Origin: JBBQCW01 sp038319025
Lineage (GTDB): Bacteria > Actinomycetota > Thermoleophilia > Solirubrobacterales > Solirubrobacteraceae
Direction of reading: 5' to 3'
Assembly (NCBI GenBank): GCA_038319025.1
Contig: JBBQCW010000007.1
Location: 76,570 to 140,569, forward strand
Length of the DNA stretch: 64,000 nucleotides
In this document: piece by piece, positions 26,405-35,886 of the stretch
Position numbering within the stretch: the first letter of the stretch is position 1
Layout of the letters: each line of letters begins with the position of its first letter
Program-made: the position numbers and the translations under genes
The notes under the pieces: model-generated
The model's input: only the letters and a program-made list of their open reading frames with translations
Told to the model about the DNA's origin: nothing
Database searches by the model: none

Positions 26405-29400
26405 TCAGCGGTGGACGTCGTACACGACGGTCGTGCTGACGCTGGTGCCGGCATTGTCGACGGCGGTGACCGTAAACGAGTGGCTTCCGACGGTAGATGT
26501 ATCGATGTTGGCGCCGTTGGCCACGGTCCCCGCACAGGACGCCACCCCGGACCCACCGGTGTCGGTGCATGAATAGCTGGCCGCGCGATTGGTGTTCTTC
26601 ACGTACGAGCCGCCGCTGACTGGGACCGCGATCGCGATCGTCGGTGCCACTGTGTCGACCACCCAGGTCGACGCACTCGGTGAAGCGTCAACATTGCCCG
26701 CCGGATCGACCGCTCGCACCGTCACCGTATGCGAACCGTCAGCCAACCCCGAGGGAGTTTTGCCCGACGCCGGGCAACTGGCAAACGAGCCGCCATCAAG
26801 CTTGCATTCGAACGCCACCGTTCCTGAGGACGGCGACGGATCGGTACCGGAGTACGTGAACGTCGCCGACGTTGACGTCGTCGGCGAAACCGCCGGCGAG
26901 CGCACCAACACCGACGTATCAGGAGCAACAGTGTCGACCGACCAGACAAACGAATCAGTCGCACTGTTCCCGGCACCATCAGTGCTCTTCACGCTGAACG
27001 TGTGCGACCCATCAACAAGCGCGCTATAAGCCTGCGGCGAAGAACACGGCGCATACGCACCACCATCCAACTTGCACGTCTGCGAAAACCCCGACGAAGG
27101 CGCAGGGTCAGACGCCAAGAAAGCAAAACTCGCCGACGCCGACGACACAGCGACCGCCGGATGAGAACCAATAGCCACCGACGGCGCAACCGAATCGACC
27201 GTCCACGCGGCGCTCGCCGGTGAAGCATCCACATTGCCCGCCGGATCTTTAGCGCGAGCCTCAAACAGGTGAGCCCCATCGACCAGACCGGCATAGGCCT
27301 TCGGCGAGGCGCAGCCCCCCCACGATCCCCCGTCCAACCGGCACTCGAATGTCGGCGTCCCGGACGAAGGAGCAGGGTCTGCGCCGCTGAACGTGAACGA
27401 TGCGGACCCTGACGTGGTGAAGGGTCCGGATGGCGTCCGACTGTCCAAGCTCGTGGTCGGCGCAACGATATCCGGACCGATCGTGACCGTCCCCGTACCC
27501 AGGACGACATGCAGCGTTATCCCCGTAGAGGTGCCCGGATCAGACGCAGCGCCAGACACGACCGCATCCTGAAAATCGCCCTTCAGCACGACGTCGCTGG
27601 GGCCGTCTGACCCCGTGAAATCGGCGACGATCTGCCCGCTCGGCGACAAACCCATCGATCCTGCGTCCAGGGTCACGGCACTGACGTTCGCCAGCTTCGC
27701 GGTAAACCCATTGTGGGTCGTGACGGTGCCGAACGAGTAGTCCTGGCCGCTCAGGTAGTACTCCTGCGGTGGCCCGGTGGGAAAATATTGGGTCGGACGC
27801 ACATTCACCGCTGGATCGCCCTGCGCCAGTCCGTCGGTCTTGACGTCGACGGTGGCCTTGTCCAGAAAACTTGGCGGATTGGATTTTGTCCTCACCCTCA
27901 AGCCGGACATCCAGTATGCGTGATCAAAAACCAGTTGGGAGCTTATGCTTGACGCCCACCAGTTCTCGGACATCTTGAACGTGACGTGGGCCGGCGTGGA
28001 CAGCGGACCATCCAACGCCGCCGCGTCCTGGATGAACTGGGCATGCTGCGCCCAGTAGTCATCCTGCACCAGCGCCTTGTGGTCAGCCTGCGGCTCGTCC
28101 ATGAAGCGCTCCATGTACCCCTTGCCGGCCAGGTCGGCTATGAGCGCCTGCGAGTCCGCGAACGGATTGTTCAGGTCCTGCTCGCCGTGAACGTCCATAA
28201 ACGGCACGTTGCGAAAGTTCTCGGTGAGGGCCTTCGGAGCCCCGTTCGGCCCGATGTATTCGGGGGCGTACGTGTGGGTAGGGTCCGGCAGATCGCTGCC
28301 TCCGGCTTCCGGAGCCAGCGCAATCGCTGCGCTGAAGAGATCCGGACGGGTCACAGCGAACCGCAATGTGGCGCCTGCTCCTTGAGAGTGGCCCATCACA
28401 ACGGCGCGGGCCTGGGTGGGAAGGCCGTACTTCTGTCTGGCGTCTGCCAACGCCTGAAGACAATCCAACTCCGCCCAATCGGTGCCACCGCTGTTGGGGC
28501 CACGTGCCTGACACGAGACAAGGACCATGTTGAGGTTATCGCCCAGTTGCGTCTGCGCCCCAGGCTGATCGATCGACGAGTTGAAGTTTCCCCCGCCGCC
28601 GTGGATGAACAGACCGATCCGGTCATACGGCGGTGCATGGTTGGGGACGTACACCTTGTACGGTTGCTCGTTGCCTAGGTTCTGCAACAACAACGGGCCG
28701 TGGGCCGCTCCAGTGTTGTTGTCTCGCTCACCTCGCTGGGGCACACCGATTGTGCTGTTCCCCTCGCCCGGAGCCACCGTCGAGTAGTAGGTGCGCTCCA
28801 GAAAGCCAACGCCGCTTGGGGCGGGAAGCGCTACATCGAGGTTGACGTCGGCGCGCATCGAGGTGGATGCAGACGTGTGAGACCCCGACGGCCAGAGCAC
28901 ACCAGACTTCAGGGCATCCGCCTGGTTCGCGGTCAGATAGCTACCCGACTCGCCGCTGCGAAACGCTACGTTGAAGGCGTTCGACGCGCTCGAAACGCTG
29001 TTTCGACCGCCTGGCGTCGTCGCAGTCGAAGCACCGTTGGCGACGTCGAGCCACTTCTGCTGCGCGACGTTCCAAAGCCCGGCGGCCGCGAAGAGCCCGA
29101 AGTGGTTCGGGTTACTTCCGAGGTACGCGGACGTCGCCGGAATGGACGCAGTCATGGTGTTGGTGACCGTATCGATCGTCGTGGTGATGCCCCCGAGCGC
29201 GCCACCGTCCCATTGACCTCCGGTGCCCCACAGCATCAAGACGTGCTCAGTGCCTGGCGTACTGAGTTTCGAGTTCTTTCCCCACGCAGCGGTGCCCCCG
29301 CCGGCCGTGGTATCGAACGCGAGACCGACCACGGTGGCATCGGTCACCTTCATGGCGTTCAGCCGGACAAGAACATCCACGTTCGCTCCATTGCGCCTGA

Positions 29401-29755
29401 CCCTGATCTCCGCGATGTCCGCGCATGCCGCCGCGTACCGTGCGTCGTCCGTGGGGTACGTGAAGTCACCGTTGTTCGGCGTCGAGGCTGTAGTGGCCCC
29501 GTAGTCGTCGAGCAGCGCGTCCGTCCACACCCAATCGGAGGCAGTTGTCGGATGCTCTGCGATGTTGGCGATGCCGCTGCTGGAGGGCGTCCAACCGCTC
29601 GGGAGCGGTGCTCCGAGCGCCGGCGCCTGCGACAGCCCCGCCGCTACGACGACTCCCATCACCCCAGCTGCGAGCCGGCTCCGGAGTCTGCGACTCGCGC
29701 GGCCCATCACTGAGCGCTTAGTCGGTCCCAGCAAACAACGAATCGTGGGCAACAC
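26405..29755 (-). CDS. Giant secreted esterase paralog with Ig-like repeats
   Basis: This 1116-residue protein starts at GTG 29755 (GAGGAGAG close upstream); a signal peptide ends near residue 48. Like the 16514-20284 protein it has a DOMON-like domain (~49-215) and an alpha/beta hydrolase (~260-600) with HGGGGNFNSS, nucleophile GHSQGA, HGEQD and a candidate His in QADHKAL. Its C-terminal half differs. Three modules with DPAPSSG and CKLDGGSF/CSSP signatures (~768-1035) are followed by a single CTDTGGSGVASC module. The WQRSD pair is absent. The two esterases thus share catalytic halves but have exchanged surface modules. Confidence 0.85.
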   Translation of the reverse strand: MLPTIRCLLGPTKRSVMGRASRRLRSRLAAGVMGVVVAAGLSQAPALGAPLPSGWTPSSSGIANIAEHPTTASDWVWTDALLDDYGATTASTPNNGDFTYPTDDARYAAACADIAEIRVRRNGANVDVLVRLNAMKVTDATVVGLAFDTTAGGGTAAWGKNSKLSTPGTEHVLMLWGTGGQWDGGALGGITTTIDTVTNTMTASIPATSAYLGSNPNHFGLFAAAGLWNVAQQKWLDVANGASTATTPGGRNSVSSASNAFNVAFRSGESGSYLTANQADALKSGVLWPSGSHTSASTSMRADVNLDVALPAPSGVGFLERTYYSTVAPGEGNSTIGVPQRGERDNNTGAAHGPLLLQNLGNEQPYKVYVPNHAPPYDRIGLFIHGGGGNFNSSIDQPGAQTQLGDNLNMVLVSCQARGPNSGGTDWAELDCLQALADARQKYGLPTQARAVVMGHSQGAGATLRFAVTRPDLFSAAIALAPEAGGSDLPDPTHTYAPEYIGPNGAPKALTENFRNVPFMDVHGEQDLNNPFADSQALIADLAGKGYMERFMDEPQADHKALVQDDYWAQHAQFIQDAAALDGPLSTPAHVTFKMSENWWASSISSQLVFDHAYWMSGLRVRTKSNPPSFLDKATVDVKTDGLAQGDPAVNVRPTQYFPTGPPQEYYLSGQDYSFGTVTTHNGFTAKLANVSAVTLDAGSMGLSPSGQIVADFTGSDGPSDVVLKGDFQDAVVSGAASDPGTSTGITLHVVLGTGTVTIGPDIVAPTTSLDSRTPSGPFTTSGSASFTFSGADPAPSSGTPTFECRLDGGSWGGCASPKAYAGLVDGAHLFEARAKDPAGNVDASPASAAWTVDSVAPSVAIGSHPAVAVSSASASFAFLASDPAPSSGFSQTCKLDGGAYAPCSSPQAYSALVDGSHTFSVKSTDGAGNSATDSFVWSVDTVAPDTSVLVRSPAVSPTTSTSATFTYSGTDPSPSSGTVAFECKLDGGSFASCPASGKTPSGLADGSHTVTVRAVDPAGNVDASPSASTWVVDTVAPTIAIAVPVSGGSYVKNTNRAASYSCTDTGGSGVASCAGTVANGANIDTSTVGSHSFTVTAVDNAGTSVSTTVVYDVHR

Positions 29756-29782
29756 TTGGACTCTCCTCGCATGGACGAGATC

Positions 29783-29848
29783 ACCGTATGCGGCCTGGCG
29801 TGGCCTTGCATCGGAGATCGACCCAAATCTGGGGCCCGGCGCCTTGTG
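29783..29848 (-). promoter_or_regulatory. Shared activator-type promoter element, copy 4 (second esterase)
   Basis: Minus strand: CACAA (29848-29844), 13 nt, AGATTTG (29830-29824), 9 nt, CCGATGC (29814-29808), 19 nt, then -10-like TACGGT (29788-29783). It is the most divergent copy: one base longer in the first spacer and one mismatch to RAAYTTG. Confidence 0.55.
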
Positions 29849-29872
29849 TGATCGACCAACGGTCTAAGGCAT

Positions 29873-30487
29873 TCAGGCGTCTTCGACCGTCTGGTAGCCG
29901 AGCACTCCGGTGAAGCACAAGAGTGCGATGGCGCTGGCCAGGTCGACGATCGTCAGCGCACCGTCGCCGATGTGCCCGCGGACGAGAGCCAAGGCGACAG
30001 ACAGAAAGGTGAACCATGTGAGGGTGCCCACGAAGACACCGGCCACCAGGTAGACGATCGTGCCGCCGCCCGCCGTCGAGGTGGCAGCGAACACGGCGGC
30101 CCAGCTCAGGATGGTTGACGGATTGGAGGCTGTCGCACCGAGCGACGTGAGGAATGCCCGCCGCGGGCGCGCGACCTCGTCTAGACGTTCGGCGCCCATC
30201 CTGACGCGGAACGCCGACCACAACGTGCGCGCGCCGAGCCAGGCCAGGAAGATGCATCCGAGAACGCCGACGGCGATGTCAAAAGCCGTGATTTTCAGCA
30301 CTGCAGCGGCGCCCAGGCTTCCGAGCAGCGCGTAGGTGCCGTCGATCACCGCAGCGCCCGCGCCGATCGCGATGCCCGAAGCGGTTGCTCCCGACAGCAC
30401 CGTGCGGATGCAGAGCAGCGAGATCGGCCCGACGGCGGCCGCTACGACGAAGCCGAGCCCGAACCCCGTGGCGAACGTACTGATCAT
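29873..30487 (-). CDS. LysE/RhtB-family amino-acid exporter
   Basis: The 204-residue integral membrane protein has about six hydrophobic segments. The N-terminal signature, GFGLGFVVAAAVGPISLLCIRTVLSG in outline, is characteristic of LysE/RhtB exporters, as is the TxSNPSTILSW-like segment in the middle (ATASNPSTILSWAAVF). These export amino acids or similar small solutes. It precedes the second esterase gene on the same strand and is separated from it by that gene's own promoter element, so it is probably an independent unit. Substrate unknown. Confidence 0.85.
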   Translation of the reverse strand: MISTFATGFGLGFVVAAAVGPISLLCIRTVLSGATASGIAIGAGAAVIDGTYALLGSLGAAAVLKITAFDIAVGVLGCIFLAWLGARTLWSAFRVRMGAERLDEVARPRRAFLTSLGATASNPSTILSWAAVFAATSTAGGGTIVYLVAGVFVGTLTWFTFLSVALALVRGHIGDGALTIVDLASAIALLCFTGVLGYQTVEDA

Positions 30488-30628
30488 TCGACCACGCTAC
30501 GGGACCGCACACGGGCAAAACGACGAACGCTTTGTTTCATCGTCCCCAACGACGAATTCCTCTGCACGCGCGAAGTTCCGTTTGGGAAACTCCCGTGAAC
30601 AGTCAACCGCCCCGCGATGACCCCAGCG

Positions 30629-32263
30629 TCACTCCCACTCGATGGTGCCGGGGGGCTTGGACGTGATGTCCAGGACCACCCGGTTGACTTCGCGCAGTTC
30701 ATTGATCATCCGGCTGGCGATCTGCTCGAGCAGGTCGTACGGGAGACGTGCCCAATCGGCCGTCATGGCGTCGTCGCTGGTCACCGCACGGATGACGACG
30801 ACGTAGCCGTAGGTTCGTTCGTCGCCCTGCACGCCGACGGTACGAACGTCGGGTAGGACGCAGAAGGACTGCCATAGGTCCCGGTAAAGGCCGGCGGTGC
30901 GGATCTCGTCCTGCAGGATCGCGTCGGCGTCGCGCAGCACGTCCAGGCGGGCCTTGGTCGCTTCGCCGCCGACGATGCGGATGGCGAGACCCGGGCCTGG
31001 GAACGGTTGGCGCCACACGAGCTTCTCGGTCAGGCCGAGTTCGGAGCCGACGGCGCGCACCTCGTCCTTGAACAGCGCCCGCAGCGGCTCGACGAGTTCG
31101 AACTCCAGATCGTCAGGCAAACCGCCGACGTTGTGATGGGACTTGATGGTGGCCGCGCCGGTGCCGCCACCGGACTCGATGACGTCGGAGTAGAGCGTGC
31201 CCTGAACGAGGAACTTCGCGTCGCCGATGCGCTCGGCTTCCTCCTCGAAGACCCGAATGAACTCGGCGCCGATCGCCTTGCGTTTGGCCTCGGGCTCGGT
31301 GACTCCGGCCAGCCGCGCTAGGAAGCGGTCCTCGGCGTCGACGGCCACCAGGGGCACCTTGAACTCGTCGCGGAACGCGGAGACGACCTGTTCGCCCTCG
31401 TTCTTGCGCATCAGGCCGTGGTCGACGAACACGCACGTGAGCTGGTCGCCGACAGCGCGGTGCACGAGGAGCGCGGCGACCGACGAGTCGACCCCACCGC
31501 TGAGCCCGCAGATGACCTTGCCGGTACCGACCTGGGCGCGGATCGCAGCGATCTGCTCCTCGACGATCGAAGCCGCCGACCACCCCATGCCGCAGCCGCA
31601 TACGTCGCGCAGGAACGTGGTGAGGATCTCCTGGCCGAAGGGCGTGTGGACGACCTCAGGGTGAAACTGGATCCCGTAGATGCCACGGTCGACGTTCTCC
31701 AGAGCGGCCACCGGCGAGCCTGTCGATGAGGCGAGCGCGGTGAAGCCGGGAGGCGCGGTGAAGACGGTGTCACGGTGAGACATCCAGCAGGCCTGCTCCG
31801 CCGGCAGCCCGGCCAACAGCACACCCGGCTCATGGACCGTGAGGGTGGAGCGACCGAACTCCCCCACCTCGGCCGACTCGACCTGCCCGCCGAGGTTGAG
31901 CGCCAGCAGCTGCATGCCGTAACAGATGCCCAGCACCGGAATGCCGAGTTCAAGCAGCGCCGGATCCAGCTCGGGGGCTCCATCGGCATACACCGAAGCA
32001 GGCCCGCCCGAGAGGATCAGACCGCGGGGCTTGCGCCGAGCCACCTCCGCAGCGCCGACGTGATGGGGCAGAAGCTCGGAGAAGACGCCGCACTCGCGCA
32101 CCCGCCGGGCGATGAGCTGCGAGTACTGGCCACCGAAATCGAGGACGACGACCTCGTCGGTGTCCTGCGGGATCGTGATGGCCGCGGACTCGTCCGATAT
32201 CTCGGCGACCGCCACTCCTGCGTCCGGCGGGCGTTGCGCGCCCGACGCCGGAGGACCGCTCAC
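30629..32263 (-). CDS. guaA: GMP synthase (glutamine-hydrolysing)
   Basis: GuaA converts XMP to GMP using glutamine and ATP. The frame extends to 32455, but that part overlaps guaB3 antiparallel to no known domain. GTG 32263 overlaps the guaB3 stop as GTGA and gives 544 residues, close to the family norm. The class I amidotransferase domain has VLDFGGQYSQLI, the nucleophile GICYGMQ and the FHPEV histidine. The ATP-pyrophosphatase domain has GLSGGVDSS, and the C-terminal dimerisation domain ends in KPPGTIEWE. Coupled translation with guaB3 makes this a two-step IMP-to-GMP operon. Confidence 0.97.
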   Translation of the reverse strand: MSGPPASGAQRPPDAGVAVAEISDESAAITIPQDTDEVVVLDFGGQYSQLIARRVRECGVFSELLPHHVGAAEVARRKPRGLILSGGPASVYADGAPELDPALLELGIPVLGICYGMQLLALNLGGQVESAEVGEFGRSTLTVHEPGVLLAGLPAEQACWMSHRDTVFTAPPGFTALASSTGSPVAALENVDRGIYGIQFHPEVVHTPFGQEILTTFLRDVCGCGMGWSAASIVEEQIAAIRAQVGTGKVICGLSGGVDSSVAALLVHRAVGDQLTCVFVDHGLMRKNEGEQVVSAFRDEFKVPLVAVDAEDRFLARLAGVTEPEAKRKAIGAEFIRVFEEEAERIGDAKFLVQGTLYSDVIESGGGTGAATIKSHHNVGGLPDDLEFELVEPLRALFKDEVRAVGSELGLTEKLVWRQPFPGPGLAIRIVGGEATKARLDVLRDADAILQDEIRTAGLYRDLWQSFCVLPDVRTVGVQGDERTYGYVVVIRAVTSDDAMTADWARLPYDLLEQIASRMINELREVNRVVLDITSKPPGTIEWE

Positions 32264-33507
32264 GCGGAAGTCTCCGCCAGCGCGGGCGTCTTGCCCGCAC
32301 CGTTCCCTGTGTTGGGGGCCGGAGCGGCGGCGGCAGCCCCGCGGGAACCCATACCGACGCCTTGCGCCGTCTGGAGCAGCTTGCCTTCGGTTTGCAGCGA
32401 GGGAGCGATCATGAGCTCGGCACGGTTGAACTCCGCCAGATCCTTGTAGCCGCATGTCGCCATCGAAGTACGTAGAGCGCCCATCAGGTTGAACGTGCCG
32501 TCGTTCTCGTGCGCGGGACCCGTGAGGATCTGCTCGATCGACCCGTTCTGCACCGTCTGGACCCGCGCACCGCGCGGCAGCGTCGGGTGGAACGTGGCCA
32601 TGCCCCAGTGGAAGCCGCGGCCGGGAGCCTCGTAGCCGCGGGCGAGCGGCGAACCGATCATCACGGCGTCGGCGCCGCAGGCGATGGCCTTGGACACGTC
32701 GCCACCGGTGCGCATGCCGCCGTCAGCGATCACCTGCACGTACTCCCCTGTCTCCAGCATGTGCTGCGAACGGGCGCCGGCCACGTCGGCGATCGCGGTC
32801 GCCTGCGGAACGCCGAGCCCGAGTACGCCGCGCGTGGTGCACGCCGCGCCGGGACCGACACCGACCAGGACACCGGCAGCGCCGGTGCGCATGAGGTGCA
32901 ATCCCGTGTGGTAGCTGGCACAGCCGCCCACGACGACGGGGATGCCCACGTCGCGGATGAACTCCTTGAGGTTGAGCGGCGGGCGCGCCTCATCGGAGGA
33001 CACATGCTCGGCGGACACGACCGTGCCCTGGATGACGAGGATGTCGAGCCCGGCCTCCAGCGCCAGCTCGTAGTACTTGGCGACCTTCTGCGGCGTCAGC
33101 GAGGCCGCGCAGACGACGCCTTGCTCCTTGATCTCGCGGATGCGTTGCGTGATCAGCTCCGGCTTTACCGGCTCCTGATAGATCGCCTGCATCGCGGAGG
33201 TGGCCGCGTCTTTGGGCAGATGGGAGATGCGCTCGAGCTGCTCCTCAGCGTCGGCGTAGCGCGTGAAGATGCCCTCGAGATTCAGCACGGCCAGACCGCC
33301 GAGCTTGCCGATGATCCCCGCCGTGGTCGGCGAGACGACGCCGTCCATGGCCGAGGCCAGCAGCGGCAGCTCAAAGCGGTAGTCCGCGAGCTTCCATGAG
33401 ATGTCGACATCGTCGGGATCCCGGGTGCGCCGGGACGGCACGATCGCGATGTCGTCAAAGCCATAGGCGCGGCGGGCCTTCTTCCCGCGGCCGATTTCAA
33501 TCTCCAT
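32260..33507 (-). CDS. guaB3: GuaB3-family IMP dehydrogenase
   Basis: This 415-residue TIM-barrel protein of the IMPDH/GMPR superfamily lacks the CBS pair of classical GuaB. The catalytic loop GPGAACTTRG contains the cysteine, and ADGGMRTGGDV and GSPLARGYEAPG bind the nucleotide. GuaB3 proteins, typical of actinobacteria and cyanobacteria, have been shown to oxidise IMP to XMP in the cases tested. The C-terminus carries an Ala/Pro-rich tail. It directly precedes guaA with a 4-bp overlap, consistent with supplying XMP. A GMP reductase role is less likely in this context. Confidence 0.9.
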   Translation of the reverse strand: MEIEIGRGKKARRAYGFDDIAIVPSRRTRDPDDVDISWKLADYRFELPLLASAMDGVVSPTTAGIIGKLGGLAVLNLEGIFTRYADAEEQLERISHLPKDAATSAMQAIYQEPVKPELITQRIREIKEQGVVCAASLTPQKVAKYYELALEAGLDILVIQGTVVSAEHVSSDEARPPLNLKEFIRDVGIPVVVGGCASYHTGLHLMRTGAAGVLVGVGPGAACTTRGVLGLGVPQATAIADVAGARSQHMLETGEYVQVIADGGMRTGGDVSKAIACGADAVMIGSPLARGYEAPGRGFHWGMATFHPTLPRGARVQTVQNGSIEQILTGPAHENDGTFNLMGALRTSMATCGYKDLAEFNRAELMIAPSLQTEGKLLQTAQGVGMGSRGAAAAAPAPNTGNGAGKTPALAETSA

Positions 33508-33538
33508 CTGATGATCCTAGGCTCGAAAGCGGACGAAA

Positions 33539-33560
33539 CGACCCCGCGCGAACGGGGTCG
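33539..33560 (-). terminator. Hairpin between the PfkB kinase gene and guaB3
   Basis: CGACCCCG (33539-33546) pairs with CGGGGTCG (33553-33560) around a 6-nt loop. It lies after the minus-strand kinase gene and before guaB3. No T-tract. Confidence 0.55.
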
Positions 33561-33673
33561 GGAACTGATGCGGCGAGGGGTGCGTCGGTGGCGGCAACCA
33601 CCCTCACGACGATACCACCGCCGTCCGGCGGAGCCGCCGGGCGAGGCCGCTCCCAGCGTGATTCGAGCCGGAA

Positions 33674-34633
33674 CTACAGCGCTTCGACCGGCGTGGCGAG
33701 CTGCTCCACGGACGTCTCGGCCATCAGGCGGTCTATGTCCTTCGGATCAACCATGCCCGCCCCCAGGCGTTGCGTGGACTCCGCGCCGCACGCCACACCG
33801 AACCGCAGGCATTCCTCCCGCGGACGATCCGCGTACCGCGCCGAGGCGTATCCGGCCAGAAATGCGTCACCGGCGCCGCGAGCCGCTACGGCCTCGCGCG
33901 GATCGATCGTGACGCGGACGAGCCGGTCCGAGCCGTCCTCGCGAATCCGGGCGACGCAGCCGTCGGGCACCGTCATGATGGCCTCGTGGGCGCCCAGCTC
34001 GCACATCTCGCGGACGGCGATCGCGCGATCCTCATCGTCATTGAACTCGTGGCCGACCAGCTCCTCGGCCTCGAGAACGTTGGGCGAGATCACGTCAGGT
34101 TCGGCCCGGACGGCGTGGCGTAGCGGATCGCCGTCGGTGTCGACCATCGCGGTGACGCCCAGCTTGCGGACCTCGCGAATCAACTCGCCGTAGATCTCTG
34201 GATTCACGCCCCGCGGCAAGGTGCCGGCGAAAATCACCACATCGGCCCCTCGGGCTAGGTAGAGCAGCTTGTCGCGGAAGAGCTCAAGCTCCTTGGCCGT
34301 GACCGCTGGGCCACGCTCGTTGATCTCGGTCTGCTCGCCGTTGGTGGGGTCGTAGACGGCGGTGTTGGTCCGGGACTCCTCGCGGATGCGCACGAAATCG
34401 TTGAGGATCGAGTCCTCGGTGAGCTGCTCGACGATGCGCGTTCCGGTCGGTCCGCCGGCGAACCCGGTGGCGATCACGGGCGTGCCCAGCGTCTTGAGCG
34501 TGCGGGCGATGTTGACGCCCTTGCCCCCTGGCATGGTCATCTGCTCGACGGTGCGATGGCGGCGACCCAGTCGGAAATTTGGTACCGAAAGCGACTTGTC
34601 GATGGCGGCGTTGAGGGTGACGGTGATGATCAT
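33674..34633 (-). CDS. PfkB-family sugar kinase, 1-phosphofructokinase type
   Basis: The 319-residue kinase begins MIITVTLNAAIDKSL, the typical start of FruK/LacC-type PfkB kinases. The first PfkB signature (PGGKGVNIART) and the second (GAGDAFLAGYA, with the catalytic Asp) are both present. The most likely reaction is ATP-dependent phosphorylation of fructose-1-phosphate or tagatose-6-phosphate. No PTS gene lies nearby, so the physiological substrate is open. Its ATG overlaps the stop of the carboxypeptidase gene by 4 bp. Confidence 0.88.
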   Translation of the reverse strand: MIITVTLNAAIDKSLSVPNFRLGRRHRTVEQMTMPGGKGVNIARTLKTLGTPVIATGFAGGPTGTRIVEQLTEDSILNDFVRIREESRTNTAVYDPTNGEQTEINERGPAVTAKELELFRDKLLYLARGADVVIFAGTLPRGVNPEIYGELIREVRKLGVTAMVDTDGDPLRHAVRAEPDVISPNVLEAEELVGHEFNDDEDRAIAVREMCELGAHEAIMTVPDGCVARIREDGSDRLVRVTIDPREAVAARGAGDAFLAGYASARYADRPREECLRFGVACGAESTQRLGAGMVDPKDIDRLMAETSVEQLATPVEAL

Positions 34634-35886
34634 GCGACGCCGCTTTCCTGCGGTGACGGACGGACGCTTCTGCGTCGAGTGGCGCGGCGGTGCCGCACCA
34701 ACAGAAGAAGCGTAGCGCTCGCCAGTACGGCGATCAGCGCGGCGATGGCCGTGGTGCCGCCCGGCACCGTGTCGTTGATCCGATCGATGACGGTCGCCGC
34801 CGCCACCGGCGCCGCCGTGATGAGAGCGACATGCGCCACCGTACGGCCGCGCCAGCGCACCAGCACAGTGCCCTCGCGTGTGCCGCGGGGCAATGGTCCG
34901 TTGAGCTTGGCGGGGACGCCGACCACGCGTAACGTCGTCCGCTCCCCCTTGCGCACGATGCGCCGGATGGTGTGCGCGGCGACCAGCGTCACGCGCTGAT
35001 CGCGAAAGGCGAGCGGCACCGTGGCCAAAGGCTGCCCGTACCGCAGCGCGGTCACGCGGTGGTAGCGGTCGGTGGCGTAGCGCAGCAGGGCCAGCGAGTC
35101 AGCGTTGCGAGCCGCCTCGCTCGGCGTGCCGAGAACGGCGCTCAGGACGGGCACCCCGCGGCGGCTTGCCGAGGCGACCAACACATACCCCGCGGTGTTC
35201 GTGTGGCCGGTCTTGACGCCGTTCACCCACGGAATGGTCTGCACGAGGGTGTTTCGGTTCACGACGACCTTGCCCACAGGCCCTGAATGCAGGACGGCGC
35301 GCTTTAGGTCCATCGTGGCGCGCAGGAAGGGCTTGGTGCGCAACACGCCCGCAAGCCGGACGAGGTCGCGCGCGCTCGACTGATTGCGCGGATCGTCAAG
35401 GCCGATCGGGGTCGTGTAGTGGGTGTCGGTCAACCCAAGCTGCCGCGCCCGGCGGTTCATCATCCGCACGAACGCGCGCTGGGATCCGCCCACGCCGACA
35501 GCCAGCGTGTGAGCCGCATCGTTGGCGCTGGGCAACAGCAGAGCCCGCAGCAGATCGGCGACCCGCATCCGCTGCCCTGCGCGCAGGCCGGCGACTGACT
35601 CGCCGGGCCCGGCAGCGTAAGGCGCGACGGTATAGACGTGGGACGGCGACGTGTGCTCGATCGTCAGGAGCGCCGTCATCATTTTCGTCGTGGACGCGAT
35701 CTCGCGCTTCTGTCGAGGGTTGCGCGAGGCGACGACGTCACCGGTGCTGGGCTGGATGACGATGTACGCCGGGGCCCCGATGCTTGGCTGTGCCTGGGCC
35801 ACAGGGGTATTCACGCCGACCACGATGAAAGCGGTGACGAGAAGTGCGGGCCAAGCGGCGCGACGGACTGCGACGAGGTTTCTCAC
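34630..35886 (-). CDS. D-alanyl-D-alanine carboxypeptidase (peptidase S11)
   Basis: This penicillin-binding enzyme trims the terminal D-Ala from peptidoglycan stem peptides. The 418-residue protein has an N-terminal signal peptide. The three active-site motifs of the family are STTK, SAN and KTGHT, in the right order. A C-terminal hydrophobic helix (TTAIAALIAVLASATLLLLV) followed by basic residues anchors it to the membrane, as in DacA/PBP5. It overlaps the kinase gene downstream and the LysM gene upstream by 4 bp each, so the three are translationally coupled. Confidence 0.93.
   Translation of the reverse strand: MRNLVAVRRAAWPALLVTAFIVVGVNTPVAQAQPSIGAPAYIVIQPSTGDVVASRNPRQKREIASTTKMMTALLTIEHTSPSHVYTVAPYAAGPGESVAGLRAGQRMRVADLLRALLLPSANDAAHTLAVGVGGSQRAFVRMMNRRARQLGLTDTHYTTPIGLDDPRNQSSARDLVRLAGVLRTKPFLRATMDLKRAVLHSGPVGKVVVNRNTLVQTIPWVNGVKTGHTNTAGYVLVASASRRGVPVLSAVLGTPSEAARNADSLALLRYATDRYHRVTALRYGQPLATVPLAFRDQRVTLVAAHTIRRIVRKGERTTLRVVGVPAKLNGPLPRGTREGTVLVRWRGRTVAHVALITAAPVAAATVIDRINDTVPGGTTAIAALIAVLASATLLLLVRHRRATRRRSVRPSPQESGVA

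Noticed and set aside
32264..32455. N-terminal extension of guaA
   Set aside because: It overlaps the guaB3 coding end in another frame and reads as Arg-rich shadow; the GTGA overlap start gives the normal length.
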